Shown: positions 25,301 to 33,889 of the stretch, piece after piece
How the letters are laid out: each line of letters begins with the position of its first letter
How positions within the stretch are numbered: the stretch's first letter is position 1
From: Ditylenchus dipsaci
Lineage: Eukaryota; Nematoda; Chromadorea; Rhabditida; Anguinidae
NCBI GenBank assembly: GCA_004194705.1
Contig: SADC01001306.1
Location: 558,001-622,000, forward strand
Length of the DNA: 64,000 bases
Direction of reading: 5' to 3'
The notes under the pieces: generated by a model
Told to the model about the DNA's origin: nothing
What the model saw: only the letters and a program-made list of their open reading frames with translations
Database searches by the model: none
Translations under genes and position numbers: made by a program

Positions 25301-28300
25301 GTGTACTGTGTTTGAATCGCGAGTTGTCTCATAGCGATTCAAACGTCTCTGTTACTGTTCTTAGTATATAAGGATCTGAACGTCTGTGTTCAGATCAGTT
25401 TGTGTCCGAAAAAAGCTATTAAGAAGTCGTCTCTCTCTCGTCTCTCTCTAGCTATTCCTCAGAGATACAACATTTTGTTAGAAACCAAGTTGAAAAATCA
25501 GTACAGAAGTTGAATGATTAGGCACGAAAATTTGAATTGGCGTGGGACAGTTCAAAACAGGTGGCAATGGCCCTTTAACGAGAAGGATCAAAATTTATTG
25601 ACAAATTATCAAACAAACCTATCGAAACATTGAATAAAATTCGTTGATTTTTGTTGATTAATTTTGTATGTGTTTAATGCTCTCGTTATATGATTTTGGT
25701 GTCATTTTGTAAGTTCTCCTCTATTGATTAAAAAAAAATCTCGTCAAGACACAATAAATTAAAAAAGATATGATCAAAACAAATCCCAGCGAAAGGATGC
25801 CCCACCGTGTACTTACCACAAGGCACAAACAATGCAGGTGATGGCTGAGGCATAGTGTTTGACGGACATATTGGCGAGTTTGAAGAAGATACATAGCAGC
25901 AAATAAACATATTGGCAGAGTTGATGGCTGTTTGACATAAGGTTCTACAAAAAAGAAAAAAATCTGAAGCCAAGATCGCCCAAAAAGTACAATATGATCC
26001 AAGAAATTCGGCCAGACCACAAAGGGGCCAAGAAAAAATCGTGTTTTCACATCATACACCAAAGGAATTCAGCGCTCAGGAAAAGTTGACCTATGAAAAA
26101 TCAAAAGTTTTAAGTGATTGAAATCGGCAAAATTTCTTGGACAGCCCTTTATATGATATTTTGAGTGAAAAGATATACCCAGGAGGACAAACTGAAAATA
26201 ATTTGGTGTTGTTGGACATTACTAGATAGCAATAACAAAGCAATATTACCATCAGTCCTTCCGAGAGTGGTGCAAAACACATTGACACCATTTCTCAAGT
26301 ATGCGATTTGACTGTTTGGACACCGGTAAGTTGGATCATCACTGTGGCGAGGCGAGCGTCGACCACAGCAGACATGCAGGGATGGGTTTTCTACTGGCCT
26401 CTCACACTTATACCTAGAAAAAACATTTTCACGAATTCTGATAAACTTTTAAATTACCCGGATCCACATAGACTGGTTTTATGAGACGCACAGTGCTTTA
26501 CCCTTCCGTTCTCCAGAAGTTCTACACGGTCATTCGACCTTGGCATGACAGTGAGCTTGTAGCTAATGCCATGGAATATGAATGCATTTGTTCTTCTGAA
26601 AATCTGCTTAATATACAGTTGTTAATCCCCTGAAAGACCTTACCTGGCTCACAGCACACAAATTGTTGTGTCAATGGAGAGAGGATGCAGGAAGAAAATC
26701 CTGGACAACTATCTTTTATTGTCGGATGGCAGAACTGAAAATTTATAATTCAAGGTTTTTCAACTGTAATATTGCTTAGAATTAGGTGGTCGACTATACG
26801 AAATTTTCTAGTTGGGTGGTACCCTAATTTAGGGTAGGACTCGAAATTCTCAAGTCGGATACAGTTGACTCTCTACATTGCAACCCTCTATATTGCGCCC
26901 ACCTCTTCATCGCGTCAGGCTTGGACAGGACCATTCTGGTTGATTTTGCGTGAAGATCAAGCAAACTGACCCTACTTATCATAGACCCTACGCTAATTGA
27001 CCCTCTTCATTGCGTCCGGGTTGGATTAGGGGATGCTATGTAGAGAGTTGACTGCACTCGGATTTGATCCTCAATATTTTTTAGTAAGGTATCCGAATCG
27101 CCATTGAAACACGAAATTTCACGGACACTCGACTCCACAACCTCACTCACAATTATCAGATCGTCACGTGGATGCCATCCTTTGGGACACAGTTTGCGAC
27201 TAGCTACTTCGTCGGTGCAGCAAATGCTGACTCCTGCAATGTTACTGAAAACAACTTTGTTGCTAAAAACCACTACACATTTGAAATTTTTAAATTCGAA
27301 CCTGCTTTGACAGAGCATATCCATTGGACAAGCCTGAATACACATGTTATTTTAGGGATACGAAAAAGAATACTTATGTCATACAATGGGGTTTTCCAGG
27401 TTGCATTGTTGAGGATTTTCTGCACTTGGGAAGGGAACACCAGACAGCTGGCAAGAAAACAGGGAAGAAGAGCAACATATGAACTGTCCGGTTGGTAAAT
27501 CACTACCATCTGAGGACACTGCTTCAACACAGCTCGAATCCTCTGGACACGCTTCTGACGAAGAAATTGAACACGTGCGCAGTCTTCCTGAAAATAAACA
27601 ATAATGAACTTTTCGATCAAAAAAGGTAGTATTCGGTCGGCTTTTCGAACTGGTTGGTCAAAAAAACCTGTTTTTTAAACCCGGTTTTTCAGTTTCTTTT
27701 TGCAATTAATTGACTGAAATTTAATGTACCCGGTTTCCGGTTATTGCATTTGTTCCAGATCCGGTTTTCGGTTTCGGTTCATTGGCCAAAAACCCCGGTT
27801 TCAGGTAACAGACCGCATCCCACCTAAGTAAAAAAGGCTCGATTTAGGCGTACACCAGGAGTGGGCGGAAGACAAAAAACGTCGAAACGAAAATCGGAAC
27901 CGAAATAAAAAAAACTTCAAATTGAAAGTCGGAAATCGGAAGCAAAAAAATGCCGAAAATCCGACAAAGACGTCTCCGACAACGGTTGTCCCTAGAGACT
28001 GGCACTTTGCGATGTTGACGTCGCAAACATGGCACCCCACGCAGCGAGTTTAGACCCAAAACATCGAATCGTAATATCGCACGCATGATTTTGAAAACAT
28101 GGCGCCTACGTCGACATTCTTAACCTCAGAATCTAAAGTTAAGATTCTCAAATAGCATCAATCTACGAACTAGTTGTGAATTTTTGGCATTTTTGTAGTC
28201 GTTGTTTTTTTGCTGATATCGTACATTCTTTTTGCAATTTTTATTCGAAATTATTCACAAAGGCATCTATGCTTCTCGTCCAGTATGAGCCTTATCTGGA

Positions 28301-31300
28301 AAATCGCGCTTGATGGTGAAGCTGGTAATCTTCCGGAGATGAAGCTGGTAATCTTTTCTTCGCAAAGCTATCCGCAACAGAACTGAGTGCAATGCCTGCC
28401 AGAAGCAAATCAACATGAGCAATCGAAAGCCGGCAAATTTAAAAGATCATCTTTCCGCTCATCCGGATTATCAGAAAAAGCTTCGAGAAATGAAGAGGCC
28501 GAGAAAGCCAAAATCAAAGCAATGAAGCAAGGCATGGCCAAATTTGTGGTCAAGGGAACTGGTATTTTTGGTTTTGCCGATTGAGATATGTTATTATTTT
28601 GGTAACACTTTACTTGATCCCCCCACGGCTGACCCATTTTGAGTGAGAATTTTTAAAAACCGATTGCATATTCGTGTTTCTCGACCCTGATTTAGGCGCG
28701 AATTGACCAATCGTTTCCGAGAAAGTGAAAAAAAATTTCCAAACAACAGGGGGGGGGTTTGTATCATGGATTTTTACCCTAAATTTGGCCACAGTTTGAA
28801 ATTTGAATTCGCGCCTTTTGAATTTTCAAGGGATTAAGGTCTGGATTGGGAGAAGAAAGTAATAAAAAGGGGTCACTTTCATGGCAGAACAATAGAAAAG
28901 TGAATGTTTGTATTATTCGGTTGTCTTACCCATATTTTTCAACTCGGGCCGTGGCGAAAATATACTTTATATGCATTATATGATCAAAAGTGCTTCTCGG
29001 AATCATGTCTAAGGTAAGTGAGTGCGCGCATCTCTAACTCTCAAGCCCCTGCGCCCCCTTCGGGGGCGCAGGGGGCTTAGAGTTGAGATTCAAAAAGCGC
29101 CAATTCAAATTTCAAACTTTGGCCAAATTTAGGCCAAAAATCGATGATACCCCCTGTAGTTTGGAAAATTTTTTTTCACGTTCTCGGAAACGATTGGTCA
29201 ATTCGCGCCTAAATCGAGAAACACGAATATGCAATCGTTTTTAAAAATTCTCACTAAAAGTGGGTCAGCCGTGGGGGGGGGGGGGCGGTGGAGATTGGCG
29301 GTCAGGTAAAGTCAAGCCATCATTTTTGAAAAGATTCGAAATTTTTTCGCAAATTTTGTGAACGGCCAAAATTTCAACATCGCAGTCATAAAAACTTCCT
29401 CATCATCGAAATTCTATACGGATTTTTTAACTTGGTTTCTAACAAAAATATACCTAAAATTAAATTCTAGGCCTTGTTTTGTTAGAAACCAAGTTGAAAA
29501 AGCCGTACAGAAGTTGAATGATAAAGCATAAAAATTCAAATTGGCGGGAGACAATTCGAGACAGGTAGCAATGGCCATTTAAGCTGGTTTTTTTCAAAAA
29601 CATATAAAAAACAAAAATCAAATTTCTTTTATTAAGGCAAACTGTGGGTGTATATCGAACTTAAGTGTTGGGGGGGGGGTCGATCTTACCGAAATTTAGC
29701 CGTAAAAAATTAAAACAGTTACCCAGATCATCTTTCAACGGACGATCATTGAGATGAGGACATTTGCCAGTCTCGCCACAGCACACATCAGATTTTTGAG
29801 AGCAATGAAATCGGTTGGGACAGTCAAAGTCAGTTTGACAAGCCATAGGTCTGGAGGAGTCAGCTCTGAGGTACGGAATTTCCCCCATCAGGCAAACTTC
29901 TAAAAAAAATTAAAGTTTCATTGAGCTCAAAAAGGTGAATAAAGATTGTTAATAAGTGAATAAAACTACCATTGTTAGCTTCACAGCATTGATAGGAAGC
30001 TGTCCAGAAGTTGAACAGACATGAAGACCTTTCGGGACAATGAGATGTGGTGGAGTGATCAAAACAAGGGATTATATCGTTATCAGGACCACGGACAGGA
30101 CTTTGACCAGGTGGACAGCCTAGAAAGTAAAGAGTCATTTAGCTTGAAAATTTCGAGTCCGCTATCCGAATTTCGTTAAATTTAGATTTAAAACCAAGTT
30201 TGGAGTCTAAATAATTGGAAAGGCATAAAACTCGATGAATCTAGTTATTACTGCCCTACCATTATCAGGCTCACAGCAAATATATCGATCAATAGAGAAG
30301 CTCCATGGCAGACTGCCATGCCGGGACAATTTTCAGATGCTGTTCCCGGCAAACACATCTGGTTGAGCCGTTTGAGCGTTTGACAGCACGTGCTATAAGT
30401 ACAATTTTTATTTTAAAAACTGGATTCTTTGAATAAAAAGGCGAAAAATCCTACTTCCAGAGGCACACCCCTCACCTAAATATTTCAAAATTTTTGACAA
30501 AAAAACAAAAGTTAGAGAAACTCACTAGGATCTTTGCCGCAACACCTGAAAGAGCCATCAAACGAATCCTCATAGCACAAGTGACCACCTGCAAAATGAG
30601 AGTTGAAACCCACCGGAAAATTTAAAAATAAATTATTTACCAGGACAGCTTCCTGGTCTGTTTGGTGAGCAACTAAAAATCGAATCTAAAATACTTTCGG
30701 TTCATATAATGGCTTTACCTAAGTTCCTCGCCTCTGGTATTTTTTAGGGGCGGCTTCCTTTAGGACATCCAATGGGCTGAAATTACAAGAAATAACAATA
30801 CAAGCTATATACTGTGTATAAATTTATCCAAAAAAATTACGGGTGGCTCTTGAGATAGCGGAAGAAGACAACAATACCCATAATTATAGCAAATAGATGG
30901 TGGCAAACATTCTAAAAAGCATATTCAGCATTGAATGACTGCTCAAACATGGCATATTACAGAGTCGTCGGCGCAGCGTAATAAACGGTTTGCTATGCCT
31001 GAAAAAATGAAAGGGTGGGAGTTTTTAAATTGAGGTAAAAATTAGGTGGACCAGCAGGGACTCGAACTAAAAAAAATTTCAAAAAAAATTATTCGATTTT
31101 TTTTAAATCGCCTCTTAACTTAACCGTTAAATTTTAACATATACCCTAGGGACCGACCTCAGGTGTATGATAAATTAAGATTCGACTGAAAATAGACCTA
31201 TAAATCACCTCTAAATAAACGGCCCTCTTTTCCACAATACCGATCATGATCTTCATCAGATTCCAAATGTGTAATTACAGCCCTTTGCTGTTGTGGATGT

Positions 31301-31616
31301 TCCATGGCAAGCATTTCAGAGTCAAAAAATGGGAATGGGCAGCAGTAACTAGTGTTCTCGTCACATTTATAAGGTAGTTTGCAGTCGGTTTTCAATGACT
31401 CTTCTTTGGGACATTTTAGGAAAGAGCCGTCTCTGCTTCTAAAGGGTTGAGATCCAGAACTGCCTTTAAAAATAAAAATTTTATAAGATAAGCCAGTCCA
31501 AAAAAAATACATTTTCCATTCAGACTTTCCACCAGATTAGCCAATTTGACGCTTGCAGTCAACACAAAAAACAGCTGCACAATCGGCATTCTCTGCTTTG
31601 ATACATAACCGGTCAT
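10148..31616 (-). CDS. large secreted protein of repeated lustrin/EB-like Cys modules
   Basis: This is one long gene on the - strand with about 30 short exons. The first exon (31616-31511) gives a signal peptide (start at 31616 or, giving a better signal, 31589: [19 protein letters not shown]). It joins in phase to 31463, which opens the first Cys module. Each module reads C-x-G-x-P...C...CPxGxxC...CC, the pattern of lustrin-type/EB cysteine repeats of nematode secreted and cuticle-associated proteins. Exon ends usually fall in phase 1 next to a glycine codon, so modules look exchangeable. No protease-inhibitor or membrane domain was seen, and the last exon ends at a stop at 10148-10150. Several exons contain single-base frame breaks. 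The function is not known; extracellular matrix or secretion is inferred. The locus could also hold two tandem genes. Confidence 0.75.
11136..12830 (-). CDS. Cys-module gene, distal modules
   Basis: Exons on the - strand: about 12798-12750 ([14 protein letters not shown]), about 12588-12490 ([19 protein letters not shown]), about 12438-12312 ([15 protein letters not shown] to [10 protein letters not shown]), about 12275-12240, about 11466-11366 ([17 protein letters not shown]) and about 11365-11136 ([19 protein letters not shown], ending ERPVCPE before a gtcagt donor). The last two must be one exon: the open frame changes at about 11363-11368, in ggtgtttggg, with no room for an intron. Confidence 0.65.
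12090..12175 (+). repeat. tRNA-like sequence (SINE head or tRNA pseudogene)
   Basis: An A-box-like ggtggcgcagggataagcg is followed 45 bases on by a B-box-like caggttcaatcccac. The ends gtggcg and ctgccac can pair as a short acceptor stem. The T-arm stem pairs poorly, so a working tRNA is unlikely. It lies inside an intron of the Cys-module gene. Confidence 0.45.
13090..14503 (-). CDS. Cys-module gene, exons with a proline-rich linker
   Basis: Exons on the - strand: about 14490-14310, about 13569-13515, about 13476-13440, about 13380-13334, about 13288-13244 and about 13195-13136. The first reads [15 protein letters not shown], then a Ser/Thr/Pro-rich linker of about 45 residues ([15 protein letters not shown]), then SCPTGW. 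The rest continue with [34 protein letters not shown] and [13 protein letters not shown]. Joins agree in phase where checked (for example CPTGW to [12 protein letters not shown]). The 13603-14281 foldback fills the first intron. Confidence 0.75.
13603..14281. repeat. foldback element with GC-tipped hairpin at its centre
   Basis: The outer arms are mirrored: actatttgggtagtccaaaa at the left, and ggttaccccaaatagtgc at the right. They continue inward through a ccttggtccacc / ggaccaaggcg pair. The centre (about 13850-14060) is a copy of the GC-tipped hairpin family, with gcgcgcatctctaact mirrored to agttgagatgcgcac around a ccacctgcgc/gcgcaggtgg tip. Confidence 0.75.
14600..14840. repeat. degenerate tandem repeat (tttgtgcc...)
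   Basis: About twelve loose units of 16-20 bases, such as attgtgccaaatcaatttg and caaatagtgccaaatac, run through this stretch, later switching to the opposite strand (ggcacaatttg, gggcacaaactg). The architecture resembles the subterminal repeats of other foldbacks here. Open frames across it are artefacts. Confidence 0.55.
15202..16788 (-). mobile_element. Tc1/mariner-family transposon, full length but inactive
   Basis: The element is bounded by inverted repeats (caggatgtccggaaattac at 15202 and its near complement gtaatttccggacaccctg ending at 16788). TA lies on both sides (15200-15201 and 16789-16790), the target duplication expected of this superfamily. It is 1587 bases long with one transposase reading on the - strand. 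It sits inside a copy of the GC-tipped hairpin element, whose two halves flank it (about 15050-15199 and 16791-16890). Confidence 0.9.
15415..16660 (-). pseudogene. broken Tc1/mariner transposase
   Basis: The start at 16660 opens a helix-turn-helix DNA-binding region ([20 protein letters not shown]). A second helix-turn-helix follows in another frame near 16400-16160 ([20 protein letters not shown]). Remnants of the first catalytic block (FSD, then [14 protein letters not shown]) lie near 16110, and the C-terminal block near 15600 gives [14 protein letters not shown], whose third acidic residue is D (a DDD-type triad). The tail ends [12 protein letters not shown] with a stop at 15415. At least two frame changes and internal stops mean no active enzyme could be made from this copy. 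Confidence 0.85.
16946..17182. repeat. TTAA-type MITE, diverged copy
   Basis: The arms ggggcatgcctacgctaata and tattagcgtgggcatgcccc are mirrored, and TTAA follows the right end (17179-17182). The inner block, with tcaacttgatttctaac and gttaggaaccgagttg, matches the centre of the other TTAA-flanked copies at 25156, 40103 and 42556. Confidence 0.65.
17350..18772 (+). mobile_element. 8-bp-duplication foldback element, copy A
   Basis: The target duplication gtttcatc lies at 17342-17349 and 18773-18780. Just inside each end are stacked units of ggtaaattcatcctc (about seven at the left, their complements at the right), then a mirrored aattttgtcttgacaggaat. The core contains a copy of the GC-tipped hairpin. 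No transposase was seen. The 8-base duplication and subterminal repeats fit a non-autonomous hAT-like element, but the superfamily is inferred. Confidence 0.85.
17800..18080. repeat. GC-tipped hairpin element (copy inside element A)
   Basis: The stem arms gcgcgcatctctaacc and ggttgagatgcgcacac surround a tip of gcccctgcgcccc / gggggcgcaggg. Flanking signatures are tcttgctcggaat with gtctaaggtatgtg on one side, and acctgagacacaaatcactc then gcataaaaa on the other. The same family recurs in this window at 13850, 15050, 28985, 38035, 45060 and 49250. Confidence 0.8.
19260..19753 (-). CDS. Cys-module gene, exons between two repeat-filled introns
   Basis: Exons on the - strand: 19753-19624 ([16 protein letters not shown], then ending ETCP), a short piece near 19575-19555 (PGATC), about 19497-19396 ([17 protein letters not shown]) and about 19346-19290 ([16 protein letters not shown]), with a donor after the last glycine. 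The next exon (14503) starts in the matching phase, giving CPNGYDC across a 4.8 kb intron that contains the Tc1/mariner copy and element copy A. Confidence 0.7.
19891..20290. repeat. element with internal direct duplication
   Basis: The ends are inverted (taggcttgatcgcccggga near 19893, and tcccgggatcaagcctaa near 20290). Two halves of about 190 bases are direct repeats, both starting gggataataatccc and continuing ttcgtgttttttagcac (19905 and 20100). No coding content. Confidence 0.65.
20716..21404. repeat. foldback element with internal 38-bp repeats
   Basis: The ends catataacacgcctcgtttt (20716) and aaaacgaggcgtgttatatg (21404) are perfectly mirrored and extend through acactatttgagtttt. 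Inside, about 20930-21040, lie three or four units of gagacatacactgactcag followed by a short spacer and cccgagacat. Confidence 0.8.
21626..21822. mobile_element. TTAA-flanked MITE
   Basis: TTAA lies at both ends (21626-21629 and 21819-21822). The inverted ends are aggaccatagtttttgcgcg and cgcgcaaaaaccatggtcct, continuing through a mirrored gaattggcggggacacttct. There is a short central loop. It is related to the other AAAGG(G/A)CCAT family members. Confidence 0.8.
22325..22722. repeat. foldback element
   Basis: The arms ggcgctactacactttaagg and ccttaaagtgtggtagcgcc are mirrored and extend with gaps (tcatcaaaagcgtga / gctgttgatga, and agaacttacg / cgtaagttct). No coding content. Confidence 0.75.
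22910..23167. repeat. MITE with C-rich arms (gaggaaatacggta family)
   Basis: The left arm has gtatcgcattcctcttattg followed by ccgcccccc; the right arm has ccgtcccggggcgg / ggcaattagaggaaatac read as its inverse. The gaggaaatacggta end also appears near 9225, 37480, 46085 and (inverted) 53930, so several members are present. Confidence 0.55.
23850..25944 (-). CDS. Cys-module gene, exons flanking the large foldback intron
   Basis: Exons on the - strand: 25944-25817 ([16 protein letters not shown], then a [17 protein letters not shown] linker), about 24304-24206 ([16 protein letters not shown] then [11 protein letters not shown]), about 24156-24119, about 24066-24047, about 23978-23938 and about 23899-23835 ([15 protein letters not shown]). 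They continue the C...CPxG...CC rhythm. The intron between 25816 and about 24305 is almost wholly made of the nested foldback element listed separately. Confidence 0.65.
24613..24767. repeat. near-perfect 155-base hairpin
   Basis: The arm ggctaccagacaatttctaa is answered by ttagaaattgtctggtagcc. The arms stay complementary through gtcgcgcgacattttctaat to a loop at about 24690 (ggttgttttgtccc). It interrupts the left arm of the large foldback, with caaaatc/ccaaatc at its borders. Confidence 0.8.
25156..25578. mobile_element. TTAA-flanked MITE carrying a solo LTR
   Basis: TTAA lies at 25156-25159 and 25575-25578. The ends aagggccattgccgtc and ggcaatggccctt are inverted, and the centre has tcaacttggtttctaac mirrored by gttagaaaccaagttg. 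Compared with the 40103 copy it is longer only because of the 176-base LTR insertion. Confidence 0.85.
25297..25472 (+). mobile_element. solo LTR of a retrotransposon
   Basis: The 176-base segment begins tgttgtgtactg and ends gatacaaca (TG...CA with mirrored tgttgt/acaaca ends). It is flanked by a 5-base duplication ttttg (25292-25296 and 25473-25477), and interrupts a MITE whose uninterrupted sequence is known from other copies. A TATA-like tatataagg lies near 25365-25373. No internal retroelement genes are present. The family is not identified. Confidence 0.8.
26100..27587 (-). CDS. Cys-module gene, exons of the middle modules
   Basis: Exons on the - strand: 27587-27385, 27333-27058, 26734-26644, about 26595-26460, about 26416-26253 and about 26203-26120. 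The first joins in phase to the exon ending at 29723 across a 2.1 kb intron. Module signatures include [16 protein letters not shown]...[19 protein letters not shown]...[16 protein letters not shown]...FVCC and [10 protein letters not shown]. The 27333-27058 exon is best read through without the 43-base candidate intron, because removing that would shift the frame. The 26595-26460 exon shows a frame break. Confidence 0.7.
26862..27054. mobile_element. TA-type MITE (cagttgactctctac ends)
   Basis: The inverted ends are cagttgactctctacattg (26862) and catgtagagagttgactg-like (ending 27054, with ctatgtagagagttgactg). TA precedes it and the diverged CA follows. It lies in an intron of the Cys-module gene, only 3 bases from the donor at 27057. 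Related elements with other endings are at 39851 and 63574. Confidence 0.75.
27640..27835. repeat. MITE of the cccggtttt(c)ggttt family, copy 1
   Basis: A run of cggtcggctttt, aacccggtttttc, acccggtttccgg and ccggttttcggtttcgg motifs ends in a ggtaacagaccgcatccca border. A second member with the same order of motifs is at 62570-62800, where it ends gttaaccgaccagatccca. Confidence 0.55.
28610..29312. repeat. foldback element enclosing a GC-tipped hairpin
   Basis: The left arm (ttacttgatccccccacggc, then ttcgtgtttctcg) is the inverse of the right arm (cgagaaacacgaat, then gtcagccgtgggggg). A GC-tipped hairpin copy lies at about 28985-29090, with tip cgccccc ttc gggggcg. G-runs of 9-11 occur in both arms. 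A related foldback is at about 44890-45570. Confidence 0.75.
29400..29582. repeat. TTAA-type MITE, partial copy
   Basis: The centre (ttaacttggtttctaac, taggccttgttttgtt, agaaaccaagttgaaaa) and right arm (caaattggcgggagacaa, then caatggccatttaa) match the TTAA family. The left arm is degenerate or absent. Confidence 0.65.
29723..31616 (-). CDS. Cys-module gene, 5' exons: signal peptide and first modules
   Basis: Exons on the - strand: 31616-31511 (signal peptide), 31463-31209, 30998-30949, about 30913-30840, about 30785-30719, about 30690-30643, about 30592-30528, about 30400-30262, 30119-29970 and 29899-29723. Clear module pieces are [17 protein letters not shown] (near 30880), [13 protein letters not shown] (near 30560), [19 protein letters not shown] (near 30010) and [15 protein letters not shown] (near 29790). 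Phases agree across most joins, for example 29970 to 29899 and 29723 to 27587. Two exons are frame-broken: near 30747-30750 one base appears missing, and the exon at about 30400-30262 needs two shifts. Confidence 0.75.
31040..31150 (-). repeat. tRNA-like 3' half (possible SINE)
   Basis: On the - strand a B-box-like agttcgagtccctgctgg is followed by tccacc, like the T-arm and acceptor of a tRNA. An A-box-like taacggttaagttaagag lies about 65 bases upstream. The spacer is a long A/T run, so it is not a normal tRNA gene. Confidence 0.35.
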
Positions 31617-33057
31617 AGTAGCTACATAACCATTTCACATTCCTATCAAGTTTGCTGAACCTCCACTCCATATCAAATAAAGAAATTGTTCATCAAAGGA
31701 GAGAGACAGAATTAAGCTGAAGACATCCGACAAATAGGTATTCATTATCACTAAGCATCAGGGCTTATTCTGGATTTGGAAATTTTGAGGACAAAATACA
31801 TGAAATAGCTCTAAGGATACTTTTGGATTAGTAGATAAGTTTAAGCTATTTGTAGTGATGTCCCGATATCTAAATAGGCAAGACTGTTTTAAGTGGTAAA
31901 AGGCGGTATGTGGGGGTTTCTCTGATTTTTTTGCACTTTTATATAAAATGCCTAATTTTGCAAAAAAAGAAATAATTCTAAGACAATCGACTCAAATTTC
32001 TTCCAAATTTAAATTATAAAGCTGAATTTTTGAAAACTCCCTGGCAAGCAATCATTTTTAAAGTTGTCGCTAGTTCAGCTTATGGTCATCTCTCAGCAAC
32101 GAAGAATTTAAAAAATTCGTCTCACGATTATGATTTTTGGGAAAATCAATAAAATTTCTCAGGATATTTTTTTGGTAAATAATGTGTACTTTCAATAAAA
32201 GTACGAAAATTTCGAAAAAAGCACCACGAACTGCCCTAAGTCCTGTGTTGGCCAAATTGCGCCAAAAGAATGTCAAGTTGGGTCATACGTGCAGAATTTT
32301 TTTTTTTCAAAACTGGCCTTCATTCATTGACCTCACAAAGCACTACAAACAGAATATCTTTACTAAGTCAGTTTAAAAATAGTTTTCCACAATTCTTCTG
32401 GTTTAAGCAAGAAAAAGGAAGAGTATGTGATTGTTAACAATAATAGCAGGTATTGTCTAAAAGAAGAAGCTAGTGACTATTTTGTTCTCTTTTACAGCCA
32501 AGTGCTTGTTCTCAGGAGAACCTACTGGTCAGCAGCAGTAGCAGCACCCAATACAACAAGTGCTTGAGAGTGAGCTTGTCAACCAAAGACATACACACAA
32601 ACAGACCCCCAAGAACAAAGAATGCATGTAAAAAAGATTGGCGGCGGAGGACACTCATAATCCAATTTAGAGAGCAATCAATTTTCACCTCCAAAACACA
32701 TCTCACCCCTGTCAACTATGCGGATCAACTATTACTTGGCCCCTCCACCGAGTGGACTTTGTGAAAAGAGAGCAGGTAATTGTAGAAGCAAAATCCTCTT
32801 CCCACTTTTTTGTTTCAGTCACGACCAGTAGGGAGCGTGGTGAAAAACAATAGCATCTTTATTTCTTATTTGTAGTTTTATCGTTGAGCCAAAAATAACT
32901 AGTTTTTGCCAGCCGATTTGGAAATTGCTTGGGTCAAGATCTGAAAATTGGGAAGAAAAAAACAGGCGACTACGAAATAAATAGGACAACAGCAAATGAT
33001 TTTGATTTAAGAGGGTCTATATTGGTCATTCTGGATAAAGGTTGACAGGATTCGGGT

Positions 33058-33313
33058 AGGGTACAATTGGCAAAAACGAAACTTGGCAAAAACGAAAGTT
33101 GGCGAAAATTGCCTTGGTCCCTCCTGTAACTAAAAATATCTAAAAATCGAATTTTTTTTCTCTTTTCTCAAAACGATCTATTTCGATATTTTTGACAACA
33201 GAGAGGGGCAAGGCAGTTTTTGCCTACTTTCATTTCACCTTCTTTTGATTTTGCCAAGTTTCATTTTGCCATAATTTACGTTTGCCAAATTTCGTTTTTG
33301 CCAAGTATTCCCT
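33058..33313. repeat. foldback with tggcaaaaacgaaa repeats
   Basis: The left end agggtacaattggcaaaaac is mirrored by the right end gtttttgccaagtattccct. Each arm contains two or three diverged copies of ttggcaaaaacgaaa. There is a short centre with no coding content. Confidence 0.65.
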
Positions 33314-33889
33314 AGCCGACAGGATTTGGGTAGAAAGTATTGGAAATTAGACCTCGGTCAATTTTTTAGCTAAAAATTGTGGTGATGAAATTTCGGTTTC
33401 TCGAAATCTCGGTTCATTTCTAAGAGTTTGAGATCAAGACCGAGAGATTTGTTTGGTAAAATCTATTCAAGACTCATTAATACAGCTGAGGACAATTGAT
33501 AGTGCATAAACAGTTACCTTTTTAGTGATTTTTGCGGCCAATTTTATTTTTATTTGAAAAATTGTTGCGTTTTGTCGTGCCCTACCTTTGTAAAAAAGAT
33601 GTAACTGAATATCCCGGCTTTTTTATTTTCCCTGCTTTTTGAAATTTGGCTTTGAAAACTGAAGTCTACCGGATTTTTTCAAAAAATTCCCGGCTTATAT
33701 GACCTAGGCTAAAGTGTTTGATCCAATTTTTTGTTATTTTGTGCAAATTCACAGTAGTAAGTACGGTTGTTGCACCAATTCGCGCTGCTCTCTCAGTGGT
33801 CTTACCTGTTTTACAGACTCAGCCACTTTTTTAGGCCATACAAAAAGGTAGCTGAGTCTATACAAACAGCCCAAATCATACTCAACCTG

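Larger units (their letters stand above)
24495..25811. mobile_element. large foldback element filling an intron, with three nested insertions
   Basis: The arms run from gtacagagggcatcctttt (24495) to aaaggatgccccaccgtgtac (25811) and stay paired inward for about 350 bases (for example gatcatatcttttttaattt with aaattaaaaaagatatgatc, and caacaaattttattcaat with attgaataaaattcgttg). Three later insertions interrupt it: a near-perfect hairpin (24613-24767), a TTAA MITE (25156-25578), and a solo LTR inside that MITE. Confidence 0.8.

Noticed and set aside
27234..27276. Candidate 43-base intron (gtagtg...gcag) within a Cys-module exon
   Set aside because: Removing it shifts the frame and loses the ICC motif, whereas reading through keeps the frame open with correct cysteine spacing.
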